Source of the DNA: Croceimicrobium sp965658275
GTDB taxonomy: Bacteria; Bacteroidota; Bacteroidia; Flavobacteriales; Schleiferiaceae
Assembly: GCA_965658275.1 (NCBI GenBank)
Contig: CBFHRN010000094.1
Coordinates: forward strand, 1 to 5,210
DNA length: 5,210 nt
Direction: 5' to 3'
The translations under genes and the position numbers were made by a program. The notes under the pieces were generated by a model. It did no database searches. It saw nothing but the letters and a program-made list of their open reading frames with translations, and was not told where the DNA came from. Of the stretch, positions 1 to 5,210 are shown in pieces. Positions within the stretch are counted from its first letter, which is position 1. Each line of letters starts with the position of its first letter.

Positions 1-442
1 AGGGAAAATCGCTGTTTTGGCTCTAAACCCCCACGCTGGCGACAATGGGGTGATGGGTAAAGAGGACCAGGAAATAGTTTTGCCGGCCATTGAAAAGGCA
101 AAAGAAAAAGGCGTCTTGGCCTTTGGCCCTTATCCCGCGGATAGCTTCTTTGGAGCAGGTTTGCATAAACAATACGATGCTGTATTGGCCATGTACCATG
201 ATCAAGGTTTGGTTGCCTTTAAATCCCTATCCTTTGGAGAAGGGGTAAACTACTCGGCCGGACTTCCATTCGTGCGAACCAGTCCTGATCACGGGACAGC
301 CTTCGACATTGCAGGACAGGGTTTAGCGAACCCCTCAAGCTTTAGGCAATCGATTTATGCAGCTATTGATATTGCCCGACATAGAGCAGAAAGCGCAGAA
401 TTGAATGCCAACCCACTAAAAATCAAAGGCAAAAAAAAGTAA
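1..442 (+). CDS. pdxA: 4-hydroxythreonine-4-phosphate dehydrogenase PdxA, 3' part (5' end outside the window)
   Basis: This is the C-terminal 146 residues of PdxA, open from base 2 in this frame to the TAA at 440-442, so the true start lies upstream. PdxA is a cytosolic, metal-dependent NAD(P) enzyme that oxidises 4-phosphohydroxy-L-threonine in the DXP-dependent pathway to pyridoxal 5'-phosphate. Visible family motifs are LNPHAGDNG at the left edge and MYHDQGL at 193-213. They hold the histidines that match metal ligands His211 and His266 of the E. coli enzyme. LPFVRTSPDHGTAFDIAG follows, as in other PdxA proteins. The third metal ligand (His166 in E. coli) and the N-terminal half are not in view. 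The tail ends in a lysine-rich KIKGKKK. No terminator hairpin follows, so transcripts may run on into the DUF177 gene, although that gene has its own promoter. The family assignment is secure; the upstream half cannot be judged. Confidence 0.96.
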   Translation, partial: GKIAVLALNPHAGDNGVMGKEDQEIVLPAIEKAKEKGVLAFGPYPADSFFGAGLHKQYDAVLAMYHDQGLVAFKSLSFGEGVNYSAGLPFVRTSPDHGTAFDIAGQGLANPSSFRQSIYAAIDIARHRAESAELNANPLKIKGKKK

Positions 443-449
443 CTAAGGC

Positions 450-478
450 TTGTGGAGATTAATTTTTTTATACATTTG
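450..478 (+). promoter_or_regulatory. Bacteroidota-type promoter for the DUF177-rpmF operon
   Basis: A TTG at 450-452 is followed by an 18-bp, AT-rich spacer and TACATTTG at 471-478. This fits the Bacteroidota primary sigma consensus (-33 TTG/TTTG, about 17-23 bp, -7 TAnnTTTG) exactly. It lies in the 56-bp gap after pdxA. Transcription would start a few bases after 478, leaving a leader of only about 10-17 nt before the ATG at 499. The second promoter, before accB, has the same architecture and spacing. The start site is inferred. Confidence 0.75.
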
Positions 479-498
479 CGCTCCCCAAAAAAACGGCC

Positions 499-1032
499 AT
501 GGAGAAGGGACTAAAACAATTTGAAATTCAATTTTCAGGGCTTAAAATAGGGGAACATCAGTTTGAGTTTCAAATTGATGAAAAGTTCTTTGAAGAATTT
601 GGGTTTGAGGAGTTTGAAAAAGCAAAACTGCAAGGTTTTGCGAGTATGCATAAGCGTGAAACTCAACTAGACCTAGTTTTGAAGTTAAGCGGTGAACTTT
701 GGCTCCCTTGTGATATTACCGATGATAAGTTTTGGTTACCTGTAAGTACTGAAACTGAATTAAGGGTAAAATTCGGGAACGAATATGATGATACGGTAGA
801 AGACCTACTGGTTCTGCCTCATGGAGAATACCGCGTTAACTTAGCTCAATACTTTTATGAAATGGCGGTTTTAGCCAAACCTTTAAAAGTGGTGCACCCT
901 GATGTGGCGGCAGGCAAAAAAGGAAAGGAAGTATTAGAGCGCTTAGAGAACTTGAGTCCCCAAAATCAAGAAGAATCCAAGGATGAGGACACCGATCCTC
1001 GTTGGGACAAATTAAAAGATTTATTGAACTAA
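499..1032 (+). CDS. DUF177 (YceD-family) domain protein, putative 23S rRNA/large-subunit accumulation factor
   Basis: This 177-residue soluble protein has no signal peptide or membrane segment. It is recognised as the Bacteroidota form of DUF177/YceD by three segments: WLPCDITDDKFWLP (residues 68-81), the LRVKFG plus LVLPHGEYRVNLAQYFYEM region (88-122), and the acidic linker ending in DPRWDKLKDLL (167-176). Its position directly before rpmF is the classic yceD-rpmF arrangement. Family knowledge: bacterial and plastid DUF177 proteins have been linked to 23S rRNA accumulation or ribosome biogenesis, but the biochemical activity is not settled. Many relatives carry a CxxC-like pair at the motif around Cys71; here only Cys71 remains, as expected for the flavobacterial form. 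The ATG at 499 is chosen because it sits just after the promoter and gives the family's usual N-terminus (KQFEIQFSGLKIGEHQFEF). No Shine-Dalgarno sequence is present. The stop is 11 nt before rpmF, so the two genes are almost certainly cotranscribed. Confidence 0.9.
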   Translation: MEKGLKQFEIQFSGLKIGEHQFEFQIDEKFFEEFGFEEFEKAKLQGFASMHKRETQLDLVLKLSGELWLPCDITDDKFWLPVSTETELRVKFGNEYDDTVEDLLVLPHGEYRVNLAQYFYEMAVLAKPLKVVHPDVAAGKKGKEVLERLENLSPQNQEESKDEDTDPRWDKLKDLLN

Positions 1033-1043
1033 ATATTTGAAAA

Positions 1044-1238
1044 ATGGCACATCCTAAACGCAGACAAAGTTCAACTCGCCGTGATAAAAGAAGAACTCAC
1101 TACAAGGCTGAGGTGCCAACTGTAGCGGTATGTTCAGTAACCGGTGAAGCTCATTTATACCACCGTGCTTATTGGCATGAAGGTAAACTTTACTATAAAG
1201 GTAAAGTAGTAATGGAAAAAGAAGAAGCTGCAGCTTAA
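1044..1238 (+). CDS. rpmF: 50S ribosomal protein L32 (bL32), zinc-free type
   Basis: This 64-residue, strongly basic protein begins MAHPKRRQSSTRRDKRRTHYKA, the L32 N-terminal signature, and continues with CSVTGEAHLYHRAYWHEG and a YYKGKVV strand. L32 is a structural protein of the large ribosomal subunit near the peptidyl-transferase region. Zinc-binding L32 has four cysteines in two CxxC pairs. Here only Cys30 is left, with Thr33, Tyr43 and Glu46 in or near the places of the others, so it should not bind zinc through the usual ribbon. This form is typical of Flavobacteriia. The tail KEKEEAAA is low in complexity. The start is fixed by the universal MAHPKR opening; the region before it is A-rich and lacks a Shine-Dalgarno sequence. 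The gene follows DUF177 by 11 nt and is followed by a terminator, which suggests that much of the strong rpmF transcription stops before plsX. Confidence 0.97.
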   Translation: MAHPKRRQSSTRRDKRRTHYKAEVPTVAVCSVTGEAHLYHRAYWHEGKLYYKGKVVMEKEEAAA

Positions 1239-1259
1239 GCGCAAGCTTTTTAAGATACG

Positions 1260-1286
1260 AAGGCAGTATTGTAACTGCCTTTTTTT
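1260..1286 (+). terminator. Intra-operon rho-independent terminator/attenuator between rpmF and plsX
   Basis: AAGGCAGT (1260-1267) pairs perfectly with ACTGCCTT (1274-1281) around a 6-nt loop, and an unbroken T run covers 1280-1286. The last T directly precedes the plsX ATG at 1287. The - strand lacks a T-tract after the stem, so it acts in the + direction only. A second, weaker hairpin lies just upstream and overlaps the rpmF stop codon: AGCTT (1232-1236) with AAGCT (1243-1247), then T to 1251. Because plsX and fabH continue on the same strand, the main hairpin probably lowers read-through and does not end the operon completely. Confidence 0.8.
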
Positions 1287-2204
1287 ATGATGACGAAAGT
1301 CGGAATCGATTTACGGGGGGGCGATTATGCTCCCACCGCTGTTTTAGAGGGTTTGCAATTAGCCGCTCCTTTATTACAGAACCAAACCCAAATTCACCTC
1401 TTCGGTTTAAAAGAAGATTTTAAGGATTTGTCAGAGGGTCCTTGGGAGCACCATCTATGCGCTGATTACATCGCTATGGATGAACACCCTGTAAAAGCAC
1501 TTCAAAGCAAACCGAACAGTACCCTTCTTAAAGCTTTTCATTCTTTAAAAAGTGGTACCATCGATGTGTTGGCTTCCGCAGGGCACTCCGGTGCAATGAT
1601 GGTTGCCTCCATGCAGGTCTTAGGCCCCTTACCAGGAATTAGTCGCCCAGCGGTAGTTTCTGAATTCCCTAAACTTGACGGTTCTAAAATGCTTGTTTTG
1701 GATGTTGGCATTAATGTCGATGCTAAAGCCGAGCAATTTTTAGAGTTTGCTCATTTAGGAAAAGCATATGCCCAGTCTGTTTTAAAAATAGAAGAGCCCA
1801 GGTTGGCCTTATTAAATACAGGGGAGGAATCTTCAAAAGGCAATTTGCTTTATCAGAAGGCCCATAAGCTACTTAAAGAATCCGAGCCTAATTTCAAGGG
1901 GAACCTTGAAGCTAGATACCTGTACGACAATGAATATGATGTTATTCTTTGCGACGGATTTACAGGTAATATGGTTTTAAAACAAACCGAGGCCTTCTAT
2001 AGCTTGACGGAAAAGAGAGGGATTACGGACTCATTTATTGCGCAACTGAACTACGAAGAATATGGTGGTTCGCCTATCCTAGGGGTTAACGGAAACGTTA
2101 TTTTGGCCCATGGGGCAAGCGGGCCCAAGGCAATAAAAAGCATGATATTAAGCGCCGAGTCATTTGCTCTTGCTAATTTTGTTCAGCATTTAACCAGCAT
2201 TTAG
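1287..2204 (+). CDS. plsX: Phosphate acyltransferase PlsX (acyl-ACP:phosphate acyltransferase)
   Basis: PlsX converts acyl-ACP and phosphate to acyl-phosphate, the acyl donor for PlsY in glycerol-3-phosphate acylation. It is a peripheral membrane enzyme. At 305 residues it is close to other Bacteroidota PlsX proteins and shorter than the E. coli one. Family segments in order: VGIDLRGGDYAP (5-16), ASAGHSGAMM (96-105), GISRPAVVSEFPK (117-129), LDVGINVDAK (138-147), LLNTGEESSKGN (175-186), LCDGFTGNMVLK (221-232) and SPILGVNGNVILAHGASG (262-279). Two positions are unusual: Arg10 where Met precedes GGD, and His100-Ser101 where the family usually has Asn-Thr. The start may be the ATG at 1287 or the next one at 1290; both keep the N-terminal motif. 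No ribosome-binding site is visible, only the terminator T-tract. A run of seven G at 1315-1321 lies in the GGD codons, but the frame is intact. fabH follows after 10 nt. Confidence 0.93.
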   Translation: MMTKVGIDLRGGDYAPTAVLEGLQLAAPLLQNQTQIHLFGLKEDFKDLSEGPWEHHLCADYIAMDEHPVKALQSKPNSTLLKAFHSLKSGTIDVLASAGHSGAMMVASMQVLGPLPGISRPAVVSEFPKLDGSKMLVLDVGINVDAKAEQFLEFAHLGKAYAQSVLKIEEPRLALLNTGEESSKGNLLYQKAHKLLKESEPNFKGNLEARYLYDNEYDVILCDGFTGNMVLKQTEAFYSLTEKRGITDSFIAQLNYEEYGGSPILGVNGNVILAHGASGPKAIKSMILSAESFALANFVQHLTSI

Positions 2205-2214
2205 CACCATTAAT

Positions 2215-3210
2215 ATGGCAATTTCAGCAGCAATTACCGCGATTGGAGGCTATCTTCCAGAGTATAAGCTAACCAATGCGGTACTTGAAACGATGGTAGA
2301 CACATCGGATGAGTGGATTACTACTCGTACCGGTATTAAAGAACGCAGAATTCTTAAGGAAAAGGGAAAAGGCGTCTCTTACATGGGGATAAAAGCGGCG
2401 AAAGAAGTTTTAGAAAAACGCGGCATTGGCCCAGAAGAAATTGATGTAGTGATTTTCTGCACGGTTACTCCGGATATGCCGGTAGCCAACAGTGCCTCTT
2501 TTGTAATTAGTGAAATGGGCATGAACAAAGCCTTTGGGATGGATCTCCAGGCAGCTTGTTCGGGCTTTTTATTTGGTTTAACCACAGCGGCTCAATTTAT
2601 TGAGTCGGGTCGATACCAAAAAGTTTTAATCGTGGCTGGTGATAAGATGTCTTCCATTATTGACTACAGCGACCGCACTACCTGTGTGATTTTTGGCGAT
2701 GGCTGTGGCGCAGTATTACTAGAACCTAATGAAGAAGGCTTAGGCGTTCAGGACAGTATTTTGCGTTCTGATGGCATTGGTCGTCAATTTTTGAATATTA
2801 AAGCGGGTGGATCGATGTATCCACCGACCAAGGAGACCGTTGAACTCGGGCAGCACTTCGTGCACCAAGAAGGTCAGCAGGTTTTCAAGTTTGCCGTAAC
2901 GAATATGGCGGAAGTAAGTGCTCAGATTATGGAGCGTAATAATTTAACTTCCGATGATGTTAATTGGTTGGTACCGCATCAAGCGAATAAGCGAATTATT
3001 GATGCTACCGCAAAACGAATGGGCTTGAACGCTGATAAAGTGATGCTCAATATCGATCGTTATGGAAATACAACAAATGGTACTTTGCCTTTGTGCTTGT
3101 GGGATTACGAGCAACAATTAAAGAAAGGTGATAATCTTGTTTTTGCCGCTTTTGGCGGTGGTTTTACCTGGGGAGCCATATACCTTAAATGGGCGCTTGA
3201 CCCCAAGTAA
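2215..3210 (+). CDS. fabH: Beta-ketoacyl-ACP synthase III (FabH)
   Basis: FabH condenses a short acyl-CoA primer with malonyl-ACP and so starts type II fatty-acid synthesis in the cytosol. The 331-residue protein is full length. The catalytic triad is complete: Cys115 in DLQAACSGFLFGL, His255 in WLVPHQANKRII, and Asn285 in DRYGNTTNGTLP. The N-terminal DTSDEWITTRTGIKERR segment (29-45), GDGCGAVLLE (161-170) and the glycine-rich GGGFTWG end (314-320) are also typical. The usual GNTSAA segment reads GNTTNG here, and LPLCLWDYEQQLKKGDNL follows, a Bacteroidota feature. Substrate preference (straight or branched primer) cannot be read from these motifs. The ATG at 2215 lies 10 nt after the plsX stop, with an A/T-rich gap and no Shine-Dalgarno sequence, so plsX and fabH are probably one unit. 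The last 14 bases of the gene also hold the -33 box of the accB promoter. Confidence 0.97.
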   Translation: MAISAAITAIGGYLPEYKLTNAVLETMVDTSDEWITTRTGIKERRILKEKGKGVSYMGIKAAKEVLEKRGIGPEEIDVVIFCTVTPDMPVANSASFVISEMGMNKAFGMDLQAACSGFLFGLTTAAQFIESGRYQKVLIVAGDKMSSIIDYSDRTTCVIFGDGCGAVLLEPNEEGLGVQDSILRSDGIGRQFLNIKAGGSMYPPTKETVELGQHFVHQEGQQVFKFAVTNMAEVSAQIMERNNLTSDDVNWLVPHQANKRIIDATAKRMGLNADKVMLNIDRYGNTTNGTLPLCLWDYEQQLKKGDNLVFAAFGGGFTWGAIYLKWALDPK

Positions 3211-3225
3211 ATTTTTTTAGCTTTG
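3197..3225 (+). promoter_or_regulatory. Bacteroidota-type promoter for accB-accC, overlapping the fabH 3' end
   Basis: TTG at 3197-3199, inside the last codons of fabH, is followed by exactly 18 bp and TAGCTTTG at 3218-3225, matching -33 TTG and -7 TAnnTTTG. The spacer ends in a T run, as does the spacer of the promoter before the DUF177 gene. The expected leader to the ATG at 3259 is about 27-30 nt, AT-rich and without a clear hairpin. No terminator separates fabH from accB, so read-through from plsX-fabH is also possible. Confidence 0.72.
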
Positions 3226-3258
3226 TTTGCACCCTTAATTATTTAATACACACCATCC

Positions 3259-3747
3259 ATGGACTTAAAAGAAATTCAGAATCTTATAAAGTTTGTGGCC
3301 CGTTCTGGTGCCGCTGAGGTTAACCTCGAAACCGAAGATTTCAAAATCAACATTAAAACCGAGTCGGCGGTACAAAGTGAGCATGCTACCCAAGTGATTA
3401 GCATGCCTCAAATGACTGCTGCCCCCGCTCCGGCTCCAGCTCCAGCTGCTGCTCCGGAATCTCCAGCTCCAAGTGCTCAGGCAGCTTCGGCCGAAGATGA
3501 CTCTAAATATGTAACTATTAAATCACCGATGATTGGTACTTTCTACCGTCGTCCAAGTCCAGATAAGGATTTGTTCGTTAATGTAGGTGATGAAATTAGT
3601 GAAGGAACCGTTGTTTGTATCATTGAAGCCATGAAGCTCTTCAATGAAATCGAAAGCGAAGTGTCTGGGAAAATCGTGAAAATATTGGTAGATGATCAAT
3701 CTCCAGTAGAGTATGACCAGCCTTTGTTCTTGGTAGATCCTTCCTAA
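3259..3747 (+). CDS. accB: Acetyl-CoA carboxylase biotin carboxyl carrier protein (AccB/BCCP)
   Basis: AccB carries the biotin that is carboxylated by AccC and then passed to the carboxyltransferase, which makes malonyl-CoA. The 162-residue protein has three parts. An N-terminal domain (about 1-50) opens MDLKEIQNLIKFVARSGAAEV. An Ala/Pro-rich flexible linker follows (about 53-80). The C-terminal biotinyl/lipoyl domain (about 84-160) contains SPMIGTFYRRPSPD, including the acetyl-CoA-carboxylase 'thumb' around SPDKDLFV (100-107), and the biotinylation motif EAMKLFNEIESE, with Lys126 as the expected biotinyl-lysine. The E. coli motif is EAMKMMNEI; Leu-Phe here is usual in Bacteroidota. The thumb and the following accC separate it from pyruvate or propionyl-CoA carboxylase carriers. 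The ATG at 3259 follows the dedicated promoter and gives the standard N-terminus. No Shine-Dalgarno sequence is seen. accC starts 19 nt downstream. Confidence 0.97.
   Translation: MDLKEIQNLIKFVARSGAAEVNLETEDFKINIKTESAVQSEHATQVISMPQMTAAPAPAPAPAAAPESPAPSAQAASAEDDSKYVTIKSPMIGTFYRRPSPDKDLFVNVGDEISEGTVVCIIEAMKLFNEIESEVSGKIVKILVDDQSPVEYDQPLFLVDPS
3427..3471 (+). repeat. GCTCCR hexamer repeats in the accB linker
   Basis: GCTCCG/GCTCCA hexamers occur in tandem at 3427-3444 and again at 3451-3456 and 3466-3471. In frame they encode Ala-Pro pairs of the flexible AccB linker (residues 57-71). Such low-complexity linkers vary in length between species by repeat gain and loss. The repeat has no sign of a regulatory role. 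Confidence 0.7.
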
Positions 3748-3766
3748 GTTAACCAAAACATAGCTT

Positions 3767-5110
3767 ATGTTTAAGAAAGTACTTATCGCTAACCGCGGAG
3801 AAATCGCTCTACGTGTTATACGCACCTGTAGAGAGATGGGAATCCCAACGGTAGCGGTTTATTCCACAGCTGACAAAGACAGTCTGCATGTCCGCTTTGC
3901 GGACGAGGCAGTTTGCATTGGCCCAGCAGCAGGAAGCGAATCCTATTTGAATATTCCTAATATCATTGCAGCAGCGGAAATTACTAATGCCGATGCGATT
4001 CACCCAGGATACGGCTTTTTGTCTGAGAATGCCAAGTTCTCTAAAATCTGTGCCGAAAACGGTATCAAATTTATTGGGCCGAGTCCAGAGATGATTGACC
4101 GTATGGGCGATAAGGCTAGCGCCAAAGCTACCATGAAGGCCGCTGGTGTTCCTACCATTCCGGGATCGGAGGGGCTTCTCGAGTCTTATGAAGATGCTCT
4201 TAAAGTAGCGCGAGAAAGCGGCTTCCCCGTAATGCTTAAAGCTACCGCCGGTGGTGGTGGTAAGGGTATGCGTGCCGTGTGGAAAGAAGAAGAGCTTCAA
4301 AAAGCTTGGGAAAGTGCACGTCAAGAGGCAGGAGCCGCTTTTGGTAATGACGGCATGTACATGGAAAAACTTATTGAGGAGCCTCGCCATATTGAAATTC
4401 AAGTCGTAGGAGATCAAACGGGTAAGGCCTGCCATCTTTCGGAGCGCGACTGTTCTATTCAGCGACGTCACCAAAAACTTACGGAAGAAACTCCATCACC
4501 TTTCATGACCGACGCTCTTCGCAAGAAAATGGGCGAGGCGGCAGTAAAAGCTTGTGAATACATTAAATATGAAGGAGCAGGAACCATTGAGTTTTTGGTG
4601 GATAAACACCGCAACTTTTATTTCATGGAAATGAATACCCGTATTCAGGTAGAGCACCCTATTACGGAGCAGGTGATTGATTACGACTTAATTCGCGAGC
4701 AAATTAAGGTCGCTGCTGGGGTGAAGATATCCGGCAAGAATTACGAACCAAAGTTACATTCGATTGAGTGTCGTATTAACGCTGAGGACCCCGCTAACGA
4801 CTTCCGTCCAAGTCCGGGAAGGATTACCACATTCCATGCCCCAGGAGGCCATGGGGTGCGCTTAGACACTCATGTTTATGCAGGGTACTCAATTCCTCCG
4901 TATTACGATTCGATGATAGCCAAATTGATCACTACTGCTCAAACGCGTGAAGAAGCCATCGACAAGATGCGTCGCGCTTTAGATGAGTTTGTGATTGAAG
5001 GCGTAAAAACAACAATACCATTCCATAGAGCTTTGATGGATAATCCCGACTATATCGCCGGGAATTACACCACCAAGTTTATGGAGACCTTCAAATATGA
5101 AGATGCTTAA
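3767..5110 (+). CDS. accC: Acetyl-CoA carboxylase, biotin carboxylase subunit (AccC)
   Basis: AccC uses ATP and bicarbonate to carboxylate the biotin on AccB. At 447 residues it is the full usual length for the stand-alone bacterial subunit. The N-terminal domain opens FKKVLIANRGEIALRVIR (2-19) with HPGYGFLSEN (79-88). The ATP-grasp domain has Lys116, Lys158 and the glycine-rich loop TAGGGGKGMR (160-169), then His208 in EEPRHIEIQV and RDCSIQRRHQK (227-237). The active-site block FMEMNTRIQVEHP (286-298) supplies Glu288, Asn290, Arg292 and Glu296. Arg336 in ECRINAEDP matches the E. coli catalytic Arg338. All the key residues I checked are present. There is no fused carrier or carboxyltransferase domain, unlike pyruvate or acyl-CoA carboxylases. 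The ATG at 3767 gives the family start, 19 nt after accB, so the two genes form one unit that ends at the strong terminator just downstream. accA and accD are not in the window. Confidence 0.97.
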   Translation: MFKKVLIANRGEIALRVIRTCREMGIPTVAVYSTADKDSLHVRFADEAVCIGPAAGSESYLNIPNIIAAAEITNADAIHPGYGFLSENAKFSKICAENGIKFIGPSPEMIDRMGDKASAKATMKAAGVPTIPGSEGLLESYEDALKVARESGFPVMLKATAGGGGKGMRAVWKEEELQKAWESARQEAGAAFGNDGMYMEKLIEEPRHIEIQVVGDQTGKACHLSERDCSIQRRHQKLTEETPSPFMTDALRKKMGEAAVKACEYIKYEGAGTIEFLVDKHRNFYFMEMNTRIQVEHPITEQVIDYDLIREQIKVAAGVKISGKNYEPKLHSIECRINAEDPANDFRPSPGRITTFHAPGGHGVRLDTHVYAGYSIPPYYDSMIAKLITTAQTREEAIDKMRRALDEFVIEGVKTTIPFHRALMDNPDYIAGNYTTKFMETFKYEDA

Positions 5111-5115
5111 AATTT

Positions 5116-5143
5116 AAAGCCACCCATTAAGGGTGGCTTTTTT
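5116..5143 (+). terminator. Rho-independent terminator of accB-accC
   Basis: AAAGCCACCC (5116-5125) pairs perfectly with GGGTGGCTTT (5131-5140) around the 5-nt loop ATTAA, and T continues to 5143. It begins 5 nt after the accC stop codon. The 10-bp GC-rich stem with a T-tract is a textbook intrinsic terminator and marks the end of the operon. The bases before the stem on the + strand include AAA at 5116-5118, so weak activity in the reverse direction is possible. Confidence 0.92.
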
Positions 5144-5146
5144 AGT

Positions 5147-5176
5147 AAAAGAAAAGGCCCGTCAGTCGACGGGCCT
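5147..5176 (-). terminator. Rho-independent terminator on the - strand, for a convergent gene beyond the right edge
   Basis: AGGCCCGTC (5155-5163) pairs with GACGGGCCT (5168-5176) around a 4-nt loop. Read on the - strand, the stem is followed by TTTTCTTTT (complement of 5147-5155). The + strand after the stem is not T-rich, so the hairpin is oriented for - strand transcription. It lies 11 bp beyond the accC terminator, giving a tail-to-tail pair. Confidence 0.8.
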
Positions 5177-5210
5177 CTTGAATATTTAACGGAAGGATCT
5201 ATTAGTTAAC
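5177..5210 (-). other. 3' flank, probably holding the end of a convergent gene
   Basis: On the - strand all three frames meet a stop within these 34 bases: TAA at 5204-5202 followed at once by TAG at 5201-5199, TAA at 5208-5206, and TAA at 5188-5186. With the - strand terminator next to it, this suggests that a gene read from the right ends here. At most one to seven of its codons are visible, so no product can be named. Confidence 0.35.

Noticed and set aside
17..19. TTG at 17 as the start of a short pdxA-like gene
   Set aside because: The frame stays open to the left edge and the PdxA homology extends upstream of this codon (GKIAV before LALNPHAGD), so it is an internal leucine.
1315..1321. 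Possible frameshift at the seven-G run in plsX
   Set aside because: The reading frame and the PlsX motifs continue correctly on both sides, so the gene is not broken.
2174..2181. TAATTTTG, a -7-like match upstream of fabH
   Set aside because: No TTG occurs 17-23 bp upstream at a suitable position, and a lone TAnnTTTG match is expected by chance in AT-rich coding DNA.
2379..2585. 68-codon - strand frame inside fabH
   Set aside because: It is antisense to the conserved FabH core, without supporting signals.
3523..3825. 100-codon - strand frame across the accB/accC junction
   Set aside because: It overlaps two certain genes and resembles no known protein.
3809..4474. 221-codon open frame on the - strand inside accC
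   Set aside because: It lies wholly opposite a complete, well-conserved accC, has no family motif and no start signal, and is best explained as a shadow of the accC codon pattern.
1..5210. Mobile element, CRISPR array, tRNA, or an undescribed defence or biosynthetic system
   Set aside because: The window is filled by recognised housekeeping genes with short gaps. No direct-repeat arrays, terminal inverted repeats, transposase or tRNA-like folds were seen.

Overview
The window reads as ordinary chromosomal core-gene DNA from a member of the Bacteroidota, most likely a Flavobacteriales-type organism. The evidence is a DUF177 protein ending in the DPRWDKL tail, a cysteine-poor ribosomal protein L32 with the CSVTGEAHLYHRAYWHEG segment, a FabH C-terminus with the LPLCLWDYEQQLKKGDNL and AFGGGFTWG segments, no Shine-Dalgarno sequence before any start codon, and two intergenic promoters that fit the Bacteroidota pattern (TTG, 18 bp, TAnnTTTG). 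The genus cannot be fixed from the sequence alone.

Layout, all on the + strand: the 3' part of pdxA (vitamin B6 synthesis) runs to 442. A 56-bp gap with a promoter follows. Then come a DUF177/YceD-family gene (499-1032), rpmF (L32, 1044-1238), a rho-independent terminator whose T-tract touches the next start codon (1260-1286), plsX (1287-2204), fabH (2215-3210), a second promoter that overlaps the end of fabH (3197-3225), accB (3259-3747) and accC (3767-5110). The window closes with two hairpins back to back: a + strand terminator for accC (5116-5143) and a hairpin whose T-tract lies on the - strand (5147-5176). The second one points to a convergent gene just beyond the right edge. There is no gene-free stretch over 300 bases.

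How the genes work together: AccC (biotin carboxylase) and AccB (biotin carrier) form half of acetyl-CoA carboxylase, which makes malonyl-CoA. FabH condenses acyl-CoA with malonyl-ACP to start fatty-acid elongation. PlsX turns the finished acyl-ACP into acyl-phosphate for phospholipid synthesis. DUF177 and L32 sit at the head of the cluster and tie lipid synthesis to ribosome production, as in the widely conserved yceD-rpmF-plsX-fabH order. The promoters and the internal terminator suggest three expression units: DUF177-rpmF (strong), plsX-fabH (read-through, attenuated), and accB-accC (own promoter). This is inferred from sequence and has not been measured.

I found no mobile element, CRISPR array, tRNA, rRNA or plausible undescribed system. 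The points of interest are regulatory, chiefly the rpmF/plsX junction, plus some unusual residues in PlsX.
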